Below are positions 53,537-60,700 of a DNA stretch of 64,000 bases, piece after piece. The notes under the pieces are model-generated. The model was not told where the DNA came from. It did no database searches and saw nothing but the letters and a program-made list of their open reading frames with translations. This stretch comes from Streptomyces sp. R21. Lineage in GTDB: Bacteria > Actinomycetota > Actinomycetes > Streptomycetales > Streptomycetaceae. Each line of letters begins with the position of its first letter. Positions within the stretch are counted from its first letter, which is position 1. Made by a program: the position numbers and the translations under genes. Location of the stretch: NCBI RefSeq assembly GCF_041051975.1, contig NZ_CP163435.1, positions 2,976,001-3,040,000 of the forward strand, written 5' to 3'.

Positions 53537-56386
53537 GTGACCGAACAACCGCCGTCTACGCCGCCCTTCCGCGATGAGCAGCTGCCGTTCGCGAAGCGCA
53601 TCGACGACCTTGTGTCGCGGCTCACGCTCGACGAACGGGTCGCGTTCCTGCACCAGTTCACGCCCGCCGTGGAGCGTCTGGGCATCGCGGCCTTCCGCAC
53701 AGGCCAGGAGGCACTGCACGGGGTGGCCTGGATGGGCCCGGCGACCGTGTTCCCGCAAGCCGTCGGCCTGGGCGCGACCTGGAACGACCATCTCGTACGC
53801 CGCGTCGGCGAGGCCGTCTCCGCCGAGATCCGCGCCATGCGTGCCCGCGACGACCGCCTCGGCCTCAACGTCTGGGCCCCGACGGTCAATCTGCTCCGCC
53901 ACCCGCTGTGGGGCCGTAACGAGGAGGGCTGCTCGGAGGACCCCAAGCTGACCTCCGCCATCGCCACCGCCTACACCCGGGGCCTGCGCGGCGACCACCC
54001 GACGTACTGGCGCACGGCCCCGGTCCTCAAGCACTGGCTCGCGCACAACAACGAGACGGGCCGGGACGTCACCTCCTCCTCGGTCCGCCCGCGCGTGCTG
54101 CACGAGTACGACCTGCGCGCCTTCCGCGAGGCGGTCGAGGCGGGCGCGGTGGCCGGTGTGATGCCGGCGTACAACCTGGTCAACGGCCGCCCCAACCACG
54201 TCTCGCCGTATCTGCGCGAGCAGCTGCGCACCTGGACCGACGAGGAGCTGCTGGTCTGCTCGGACGCGGGCGCCCCCTCCAACCTGGTCGACTCCGAGCA
54301 CTACTTCGACACCCACGAGGAGGCGACCGCGGCGGCGCTTCTCGCCGGGGTCGACAGCTTCACCGACCACGGCACCGACAGCTCGAAAGTCACCGCACGC
54401 ATCCAAGGCGCCCTGAAACAGGGCCTGTTGAGCGAGGCCGACATCGACGCGGCGGTCCGCCGCCAGCTCTCGGTCCGCTTCCGGCTCGGCGAGTTCGACC
54501 CGCAGGCGGACCCGTACGCCACCACCGACGACTTCGACACCCCGGCCCACCGCGCGCTCGCCCAGGAAGCCGCCGAACAGGCGATCGTCCTCCTCAAGAA
54601 CAGCGATGGCCTGCTGCCGCTCGCGCCGGACACCCGTGTCGCCGTGGTCGGCCTGCTCGCCGACGAATGCAAGCTCGACTGGTACAGCGGCACCCTGCTG
54701 CACCGCTCCACCCCCCTGGAGGGCATGTACGAGCGCTTCGGCGCCGACCGGGTCGACTTCGCGGAGGGCGTGGACCGCGTCCGGCTGAGGACATCGGCCG
54801 GTACGTATCTGACGGTCCCCGCGGCCGGTGAGGCGGCCGACGAGGCGCGAGGCGCCGAGGGCGCGCTGGACCCGGCGCTCCTCGCGGGCCGCACCGACCT
54901 GCCCCCGCTCACCGCCGACGCCACCGGCAGCGAACTCGCGCTGATCGACTGGGGTGAGGGTGTGCTGACCCTGCGCGCGCCCGACGGCCGCTATCTCTCG
55001 GTCGCCGACGACGGATACCTCCGCGCGTCGGCGGACCAGCCCGGCGGCTGGATCGTCCAGGAGACCTTCCGCCTCGAACCCTCCGAAACCCACGCGCACG
55101 GCCACCTCCTGAAGCACCTCGGGACCGGTAGGCACGTCTCTGTCGCCGCCGACGGCGTGAAGGTTGCCGAAGAAGACGCGGAAATCTTCTCGCTGGAGAT
55201 CATCGGGAGCGGCGAGGACGCGGTGGCCCGCGCGGCAGCCGCGGCGGACGTCGTCCTGGTCGTCGCGGGCAACGACCCGCACCTCAACGGCCGCGAGACG
55301 GAGGACCGTCCGACGCTGCGCCTGCCCGACCACCAGGAGCGCCTGCTGCGCGCCGCCCGCGCCGCGAACCCGAACACGGTCCTGGTCCTGGTCTCCGCGT
55401 ACCCGTACGCGGTGGACCCCTCAGACCTCCCGGCCGTCCTCTGGACAGCACACGGCGGCCAGGCCGCGGGCACGGCACTCGCCCGGATCCTGGCCGGCGA
55501 CGTCTCCCCCGGCGGCCGCCTCCCGCAGACCTGGTACGCCGCCGACGAGGACCTGCCCGACCTCCTCGACTACGACGTCATCGGCAGCCGCCAGACGTAC
55601 CTCTACTTCGAGGGCACCCCGCTGTTCCCGTTCGGCCACGGCCTGTCGTACGGAAGGTTCACCTACGAGAACCTCAACACCGCCGTCAACGGTGCCGAGT
55701 TGAAGGTGTCCCTCAAGGTCACCAACACAGGCGAGGCTCCCGCGGACGAAGTCGCCCAGCTCTACATCCGAGCCGTCGCCCCCTCCGTCCCGCGCCCCCG
55801 CCGCGAACTCGTCGCCCACCGCCGCATCCACCTGACACCGGGCGCCTCAGCGACGCTCACCTTCGAACTCCCGCTCGCCGTCTTCGAGTTCTGGGACGTG
55901 GCGCACGGCACCTGGCGCCTGGAGCCGGGAGCGTACGAACTCCTGGCGGGAGCGTCGAGCGAGGACATCCGCCTGAGGACGACGATCGACCTCGAAGGCA
56001 CCCCGGCCGCTCCCCGCCGAATCCGCGAACTGGGCCTGGCGGCAGCCGACTTCGACACCCAGCAGGACACCGAGATCCTCGATCGTACGAAGGTGTCGGG
56101 CGAAGCGGTGGCACCGAAGAACGACGCAACGGGCGAACTGGTCTTCCACAACTGCGACTTCGGAGACGGAGTAACCCACCTTACCCTCGAGGCCGCAGGC
56201 GAGGGAGTGGTCGAACTCTCCCTGGACGGCGGCGATTCGCTCGCCACCGTGACCGTCGCGCCGACCAAGGGCCCGTACGACTACACCACAACACCCGGCG
56301 GCGAGATCACAGCCACCGGCGTGCATGACATCCACCTCAGACTGCGCGGCCCGCTGCGGCTCGCGCATGTCGGCTTCGCCGGTTGA
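53537..56386 (+). CDS. GH3 family beta-glucosidase-type enzyme with an inserted fascin/trefoil-like domain
   Basis: A 949-aa protein; GTG 53537 with AAGGGA at about 53524. No signal peptide. The barrel carries RTGQEALHGVAWMGP, KHWLAHNNETGRD and the nucleophile motif LLVCSDAGAPSN (Asp243). The second domain holds the acid/base region NGRETEDRPTLRLP (Glu587/589) and a fibronectin-III domain near residues 730-800. Between the nucleophile and acid/base regions, residues ~412-556 form a beta-rich insert with fascin/trefoil-like motifs (LRTSAGTYLTV, LRAPDGRYLSV), where other GH3 enzymes carry a PA14 domain. A ~120-residue C-terminal beta-domain ends the protein. It would trim glucose from de-branched xyloglucan oligosaccharides. 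Confidence 0.9.
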   Translation: MTEQPPSTPPFRDEQLPFAKRIDDLVSRLTLDERVAFLHQFTPAVERLGIAAFRTGQEALHGVAWMGPATVFPQAVGLGATWNDHLVRRVGEAVSAEIRAMRARDDRLGLNVWAPTVNLLRHPLWGRNEEGCSEDPKLTSAIATAYTRGLRGDHPTYWRTAPVLKHWLAHNNETGRDVTSSSVRPRVLHEYDLRAFREAVEAGAVAGVMPAYNLVNGRPNHVSPYLREQLRTWTDEELLVCSDAGAPSNLVDSEHYFDTHEEATAAALLAGVDSFTDHGTDSSKVTARIQGALKQGLLSEADIDAAVRRQLSVRFRLGEFDPQADPYATTDDFDTPAHRALAQEAAEQAIVLLKNSDGLLPLAPDTRVAVVGLLADECKLDWYSGTLLHRSTPLEGMYERFGADRVDFAEGVDRVRLRTSAGTYLTVPAAGEAADEARGAEGALDPALLAGRTDLPPLTADATGSELALIDWGEGVLTLRAPDGRYLSVADDGYLRASADQPGGWIVQETFRLEPSETHAHGHLLKHLGTGRHVSVAADGVKVAEEDAEIFSLEIIGSGEDAVARAAAAADVVLVVAGNDPHLNGRETEDRPTLRLPDHQERLLRAARAANPNTVLVLVSAYPYAVDPSDLPAVLWTAHGGQAAGTALARILAGDVSPGGRLPQTWYAADEDLPDLLDYDVIGSRQTYLYFEGTPLFPFGHGLSYGRFTYENLNTAVNGAELKVSLKVTNTGEAPADEVAQLYIRAVAPSVPRPRRELVAHRRIHLTPGASATLTFELPLAVFEFWDVAHGTWRLEPGAYELLAGASSEDIRLRTTIDLEGTPAAPRRIRELGLAAADFDTQQDTEILDRTKVSGEAVAPKNDATGELVFHNCDFGDGVTHLTLEAAGEGVVELSLDGGDSLATVTVAPTKGPYDYTTTPGGEITATGVHDIHLRLRGPLRLAHVGFAG

Positions 56387-56412
56387 GGGTCCGGAGGGGT
56401 CGACACAAATGA

Positions 56413-56450
56413 AGGGGCCCGGCACCGGAAGGCATCGGTGCCGGGCCCCT
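56413..56450. terminator. Bidirectional terminator between GH3 and rpmF
   Basis: AGGGGCCCGGCACCG (56413-56427) pairs with CGGTGCCGGGCCCCT (56436-56450), a perfect 15-bp stem with an 8-nt loop between convergent genes. Confidence 0.85.
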
Positions 56451-56475
56451 CCGTCCGGGGATGTGACACAGGCTC

Positions 56476-56646
56476 TCAGCCCTCGGGCTTCAGGAGCCCG
56501 CGCTCGTAGGCGCGGACGAGCCGACGGGGGACGGCGAACTCATGCCCGTCGGCGAAGAAGGGGACGAGGTCGGGTGTCGCCGCCTTCCACTGGGACCTGC
56601 GGTGACGGGTGTTGGAACGGGACATCTTGCGCTTGGGTACGGCCAT
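56476..56646 (-). CDS. rpmF: 50S ribosomal protein bL32, cysteine-free form
   Basis: A 56-aa protein: [20 protein letters not shown] is the standard bL32 N-terminus. The CxxC...CxxC zinc ribbon of the other bL32 form is absent, so this is the zinc-independent (C-minus) version, which in streptomycetes replaces the zinc form when zinc is scarce. A Zur-like box lies 14 nt upstream of the start, and TAACGT 7 nt before the ATG suggests a leaderless transcript. Too short for a typical ORF list. Confidence 0.93.
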   Translation of the reverse strand: MAVPKRKMSRSNTRHRRSQWKAATPDLVPFFADGHEFAVPRRLVRAYERGLLKPEG

Positions 56647-56660
56647 GCGCACACGTTACA

Positions 56661-56680
56661 TGAAAACGATTGTCGTTAGC
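56661..56680 (-). promoter_or_regulatory. Zur-like box upstream of rpmF
   Basis: The stretch contains TGAAAACGATTGTCGTTAGC, with perfect AACGA / TCGTT arms (56665-56669, 56673-56677) around TTG. This matches the AT-rich palindromes bound by the zinc uptake regulator in actinobacteria, and its target is a cysteine-free ribosomal protein, as expected. Confidence 0.7.
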
Positions 56681-56706
56681 TACTCCAGTGCCCGGCCCCG
56701 CACACA

Positions 56707-56747
56707 CCAACGGCCGGAGCCCCCGCACAGCGGGCTCCGGCCGTTGG
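56707..56747 (-). terminator. Terminator downstream of the aldehyde dehydrogenase
   Basis: CCAACGGCCGGAGCCC (56707-56722) pairs perfectly with GGGCTCCGGCCGTTGG (56732-56747), 16 bp with a 9-nt loop, starting 18 nt after the stop on the minus strand. Confidence 0.8.
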
Positions 56748-56765
56748 ATCTGCCGTCCGGCGGCT

Positions 56766-58211
56766 CTAGAGCGCGAGGCCCGTCAGGACGAGCACCCGCT
56801 CGTACGTGTAGTCGTCCATCGCGAACCTGACGCCCTCGCGGCCGACACCGGACTGCTTCACACCGCCGTACGGCATCTGGTCGGCGCGATAGGAAGGCAC
56901 GTCACCGATGACGACGCCGCCGACCTCAAGGGCGCGGTGGGCACGGAAGGCCGTCTGCAGGTCGTGCGTGAACACACCTGCCTGGAGGCCGTACTTGGAG
57001 GAGTTGACGGCGGCGAAGGCCTCGGCCTCCCCCTCCACCTTCTGCACGGTGAGGACGGGTCCGAAGACCTCCTCGCAGGAGATGGTCACGTCGGCCGGTA
57101 CGTCGGCGAGGACGGTCGGCGCGTACGAGGCACCGTCGCGCTTGCCGCCGGTGAGCAGCGTGGCGCCGGCCTCGACGGCCTCCTGGACCCACGACTCGAC
57201 GCGCTGGGCGGCGTCCTCGCTGACCAGCGGGCCGACGTCGGTCCTGTCGTCGGAGGGGTCACCGGTGACCTGGGCCTCGACGGCGGCGACGACGCGCGGC
57301 AGCAGCCGCTCGTACACCGACGCGTCCGCGATCACGCGCTGCACGGAGATGCAGGACTGGCCGCCCTGGTAGTTGGAGAAGGTCGCGATGCGGGTCGCGG
57401 CCCAGTCCAGGTCCTGGTCACTGGCGAAGTCACCCAGGACCACGGCCGCGCCGTTGCCACCGAGCTCCAGGGTGCAGTGCTTGCGCGGCACCGAGTCCAT
57501 GATCGCGTAGCCGACCTTGTCGGAGCCGGTGAACGAGATGACCGGCAGACGCTCGTCCTGGACCAGCGCGGGCATGCGGTCGTTGGCGACGGGCAGCACG
57601 CTCCAGGACCCGGCCGGGAGCTCGGTCTCGGCGAGCAGCTCACCGATGATGAGGCCCGACAGCGGCGTCGCGGGCGCGGGCTTCAGGATGATCGGCGCGC
57701 CGACCGCGATCGCCGGGGCGACCTTGTGGGCGCACAGGTTGAGCGGGAAGTTGAACGGCGCGATGCCGAGCACGACGCCCTTCGGGAAGCGGCGGGTGAG
57801 AGCGAGTCGCCCCTGACCGCCGAGGTCGGTGTCGAGCCGCTGGGCCTCTCCCCCGTTGAACCGACGCGCCTCTTCGGCCGCGAACCGGAACACGGACACG
57901 GCCCGGCCGACCTCGCCGCGGGCCCACTTGATGGGCTTGCCGTTCTCGGCGGAGATGAGCTGGGCGATCTCCTCGGTGCGCTCGACGAGGCGCTTGCTGA
58001 CGTGGTCGAGGGCGGCGGCGCGTACGTGGGCCGGGGTGGCGGCGAACTCGTCGCGCACGGCGTGCGCGGCGGCCACGGCCTCCTCCACCTGGGCCTCGGT
58101 CGGGACGCTGACCTGGCCGACGAGGCGGCCGTCCCACGGCGAGGTGACGTCGAAGGTGGTCTCGCCGGTGGCCTGGCGGCCGGCGAGCCAGAAGGCGTGC
58201 GTGGAAGTCAT
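56766..58211 (-). CDS. NAD(P)-dependent aldehyde dehydrogenase
   Basis: A 481-aa enzyme, start ATG 58211 (MTSTHAFWLAGRQATGE); longer upstream frames enter the repeat region. Motifs: FPKGVVLGIAPFNFPLN, FTGSDKVGYAI (coenzyme), LELGGNGAAVVL (general-base Glu), GQSCISVQRV (catalytic Cys) and EEVFGPVLTV. PucR and gabT lie nearby, so a role in GABA or polyamine catabolism (succinate- or amino-aldehyde oxidation) is plausible, but the substrate cannot be read from sequence. Confidence 0.9.
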   Translation of the reverse strand: MTSTHAFWLAGRQATGETTFDVTSPWDGRLVGQVSVPTEAQVEEAVAAAHAVRDEFAATPAHVRAAALDHVSKRLVERTEEIAQLISAENGKPIKWARGEVGRAVSVFRFAAEEARRFNGGEAQRLDTDLGGQGRLALTRRFPKGVVLGIAPFNFPLNLCAHKVAPAIAVGAPIILKPAPATPLSGLIIGELLAETELPAGSWSVLPVANDRMPALVQDERLPVISFTGSDKVGYAIMDSVPRKHCTLELGGNGAAVVLGDFASDQDLDWAATRIATFSNYQGGQSCISVQRVIADASVYERLLPRVVAAVEAQVTGDPSDDRTDVGPLVSEDAAQRVESWVQEAVEAGATLLTGGKRDGASYAPTVLADVPADVTISCEEVFGPVLTVQKVEGEAEAFAAVNSSKYGLQAGVFTHDLQTAFRAHRALEVGGVVIGDVPSYRADQMPYGGVKQSGVGREGVRFAMDDYTYERVLVLTGLAL

Positions 58212-58500
58212 AGCGAGAGTCCCGGCCCTTCCGAGGCTGATGTGTCCTTGGCTTACCCGCCCCACGGTAGGCCCCGACCCCGAGGGGGTCGTTTGTCCGA
58301 CCCGTAGCACTCCCCCACCCGGCTGCACCACATTGTCCTGATCGCCGTCCCGGACGCCGCGTACCGCTGCCTGGCACCCGGGGTGGGTGGGCAAGCCCCG
58401 GGTGCCCCCTGTTTGCACAGTCACCCGGCGTGGGTGCCGAGCAGGGGTGGGTCACGCAGCCCGGCGCTGACAGGGCGCCGCCTGCGCCCACCCGTGCCGC

Positions 58501-58762
58501 CCCAGCGGCACGATTGCCCGCAGGGAGAGCGGCTACGCCGGCCACCTGCCGCCCCACGCACCCGCAGCGATAGCGCCTGCTGGGTGGGCAGCCGACCCAG
58601 CGGCACGATTGCCCGCAGGTTGAGCGGCTGCGCCGGCCACCCGGCGCCCCACGCACCCGCAAGCCGCCGCTGGGCGGGCAGCCGCCCCAACCCGCACGAC
58701 TGCCCGCAGGGAGGACGGACCCGCCGGCCCCCGGCGCCACCCAGACCCCTACGCACCCGCAG
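58501..58762. repeat. Three tandem ~90-100-bp imperfect repeats
   Basis: The sequence CCCAGCGGCACGATTGCCCG followed by CAGG is exact at 58501-58524 and 58596-58619; a third diverged copy begins near 58685 (CGCACGACTGCCCGCAGG). Each unit ends with an ACGCACCCGCA motif (58556, 58651 and 58751). Unit lengths are about 95, 90 and 75-100 bp. Confidence 0.75.
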
Positions 58763-58778
58763 TCGCCCTGCGGCGGAA

Positions 58779-58897
58779 GGGGCCGTGCCGGTACGTCTCT
58801 GCCCGTCGCGTAGCAGACCGCCCGCCAAGTCCCGCCGAATGCAACCCCCGGGCAGTACGCCCACGCGGCGACGGGCAAGACGTACCGGCACGGCCCC
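58779..58897. repeat. Long inverted repeat with 31-bp arms
   Basis: GGGGCCGTGCCGGTACGTC (58779-58797) matches perfectly, in reverse complement, 58879-58897. After a small internal loop, GCCCGTCGC (58801-58809) matches 58868-58876. The loop spans 58810-58867. The two strands would form a ~28-bp stem, more than a terminator needs. Confidence 0.85.
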
Positions 58898-58928
58898 GAC
58901 CCACCCACCGGCGGTCAGGCGCCCGGCG

Positions 58929-60512
58929 TCAGGCCCCCGCGCCAGCAACCGCCTTCAACGCCAACCAAAGCTCCATCCGCACATCCGGATCATCCAGCGA
59001 CCGCCCCAGGATCTCCTCGACCCGCCGCATCCGGTACCGCAACGTATGCCGGTGCACCCCGAGGTCCGCGGCCGCCGCGTCCCACTGCCCGTGCCGGGAC
59101 AGCCAGGCGCGCAGGGAGGCCACGAGGTCTCCTCGCCCGGTCGCGTCGTGCTCGTACAGCGGCCGCAGCAACCCGTCCGCGAACGCCCGCACGGCGTCGT
59201 CGGCGAGGAGCGGCACGACGGACCCCGCGGCCAGCTGCTCGTGCTCGACAAGCGCCCGCCCCCGCCGCCGCGCGACGGACAGCGCCTGCTCGGCCTGCTT
59301 GTACGCGGCGGCCGCGGCGATCGGCCCGGCGGGCGCCGAGAGCCCGATGACCAGCTCGTCCTCGTCCCCCGCGGCCTGCTCACGCGCGGTGGCCCGCGCG
59401 GCCTCCGCCGCCCCGGCGAACTCCTGGCAGGCGGCCACGGCCGCGCCCCCGTCCACGGCGAGCGCGACGAGCCGCTCCCCGTCGGGCACGACGAGCACAC
59501 ACTCCCCGGCCCGCGCGGCGGCGGACTCGACGACTTCGGCGAGCCCGCCGAACGGGTCGCCACCCGCCTCGCTCGCGGAGACCGACTCCGCGAGGATCAG
59601 CCGGAACGGCGCGTCGAGCAGCGCCCCGTACAGCTCCCCCGCGACGGCCCGCGCGTGATCGGGCTCCCCGGCGAGCAGCATCCCCACCACGGCCGCGCCG
59701 ATCCGCTGCTCGGCGGCGTGCAGGGACCGCGACCGCTCGGTGGTGAGGGTGAGGAGCGCGATCGCGGAGTGCACGGCGTAGCGCTCGGCGGTGCCGAGGG
59801 CGGCGGCCGTGCCGACGGCGAGCGCGGCCCGCGGTCGCCGGCCGGTGCCGAGAGAGTGGAGCTCCACCCGGTCCTCGCCGCCCACGACGGAGCTGGCGGG
59901 CGCGGGCCGCTCCCGCAGCCGCTCGACGTCCGCGGTGAGCCGGGCAGCGCGCCGCCCGGCCCAGTCGGGCGCCGTGGCGACCACGGCACCGGAGGCGTCG
60001 TACAGGGCGGCCCAGCCGTCGACCTGGGAGGCGAGTGCGCCGAGCAGCCCCTCGGGTCCGCCGCTCAGCGCCTGCTTGGTCAGCTCGCGCTGCGCGGCGA
60101 ACCCGGCGGTGACCGCGCGGTACTGATCGGCGGCGATGGCGGCGGACACGGCCTTGCTGATGGCGAGGAAGGGTGTGCGCCGGGGCACTTCGAGGAGCGG
60201 CAGCCCCTCCTCCTCGGCGGCGTCGACGAGCGCCTTCGGGATGTCCTCGTAGTTGACCCCGACGGCGAAGCCGAGCCCGACGACACCCGCTCCGACCAGC
60301 CGCTTCACGTACCGTCGCATGGCCTCGGGATCCTCCGCGTCCAGCTTGAGCGCGGTGATCAGCAGCAGCTCCCCGCCCTCCATGTAGGGCACGGGGTCGG
60401 CGAGCTCGCTGACGTGCGCCCAGCGGACGGGCACGTCAAGGCGGTCCTCGCCCGCGCGCACGGTCAGCTTGAGCGCGGAGTGGTGGACTAGCGAGGCGAG
60501 CGTGGGGGGCAT
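58929..60512 (-). CDS. PucR family transcriptional regulator
   Basis: A 527-aa regulator. N-terminal PucR domain (PVRWAHVSELADPVPYMEGGELLLITALKL, residues 1-130), a central GGDEF-like helical region and a C-terminal PucR-type helix-turn-helix (WDAAAADLGVHRHTLRYRMRRVEEILGRSLDDPDVRMELWLALKA). PucR-type regulators often activate catabolic genes; the neighbouring gabT and aldehyde dehydrogenase are likely targets. The start is ATG 60512, and 9-bp tandem repeats lie just upstream, possibly for autoregulation. Confidence 0.9.
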   Translation of the reverse strand: MPPTLASLVHHSALKLTVRAGEDRLDVPVRWAHVSELADPVPYMEGGELLLITALKLDAEDPEAMRRYVKRLVGAGVVGLGFAVGVNYEDIPKALVDAAEEEGLPLLEVPRRTPFLAISKAVSAAIAADQYRAVTAGFAAQRELTKQALSGGPEGLLGALASQVDGWAALYDASGAVVATAPDWAGRRAARLTADVERLRERPAPASSVVGGEDRVELHSLGTGRRPRAALAVGTAAALGTAERYAVHSAIALLTLTTERSRSLHAAEQRIGAAVVGMLLAGEPDHARAVAGELYGALLDAPFRLILAESVSASEAGGDPFGGLAEVVESAAARAGECVLVVPDGERLVALAVDGGAAVAACQEFAGAAEAARATAREQAAGDEDELVIGLSAPAGPIAAAAAYKQAEQALSVARRRGRALVEHEQLAAGSVVPLLADDAVRAFADGLLRPLYEHDATGRGDLVASLRAWLSRHGQWDAAAADLGVHRHTLRYRMRRVEEILGRSLDDPDVRMELWLALKAVAGAGA

Positions 60513-60529
60513 GAGGCCTTCAGGTCTGT

Positions 60530-60547
60530 GTGATCTTTGTGATCTTT
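60530..60547. promoter_or_regulatory. Tandem 9-bp repeat upstream of the PucR gene
   Basis: GTGATCTTT occurs twice in a row (60530-60538, 60539-60547), starting 18 nt upstream of the start codon. It may be a binding site or part of the promoter. It is AT-rich against a GC-rich background. Confidence 0.4.
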
Positions 60548-60700
60548 TGGCCGCGACGTATGAACGACCTGTGCCGATTCTGCCTCACCGTACGGTCACG
60601 GGGTGACGGTATGTCCAGACGTCCTGGTCACCACGCCGTAGATCCCCGCACCCACGCACCCCATCCGGCCCTCGACTCGCCCCCGTCCCGCCCCGCCGAC

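Larger units (their letters stand above)
58212..58928. other. Repeat-rich intergenic region between the aldehyde dehydrogenase and PucR
   Basis: No credible gene: open frames here are made by repeats and have no family match or ribosome-binding site. It holds three tandem ~95-bp repeats (58501-58762) and a long inverted repeat (58779-58897). The dehydrogenase promoter must lie in 58212-58490. Confidence 0.75.

Noticed and set aside
38072..56386. Cellulose- or xylan-specific locus
   Set aside because: No GH5/6/9/48 or GH10/11/43 enzymes are present; the GH74/GH31/GH95/GH42 set specifically fits xyloglucan, and the operator differs from the CebR box TGGGAGCGCTCCCA.
58421..58948. 175-aa minus-strand frame in the repeat region
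   Set aside because: Its amino acid sequence repeats with the DNA repeats, it overlaps the PucR stop, and it has no ribosome-binding site.
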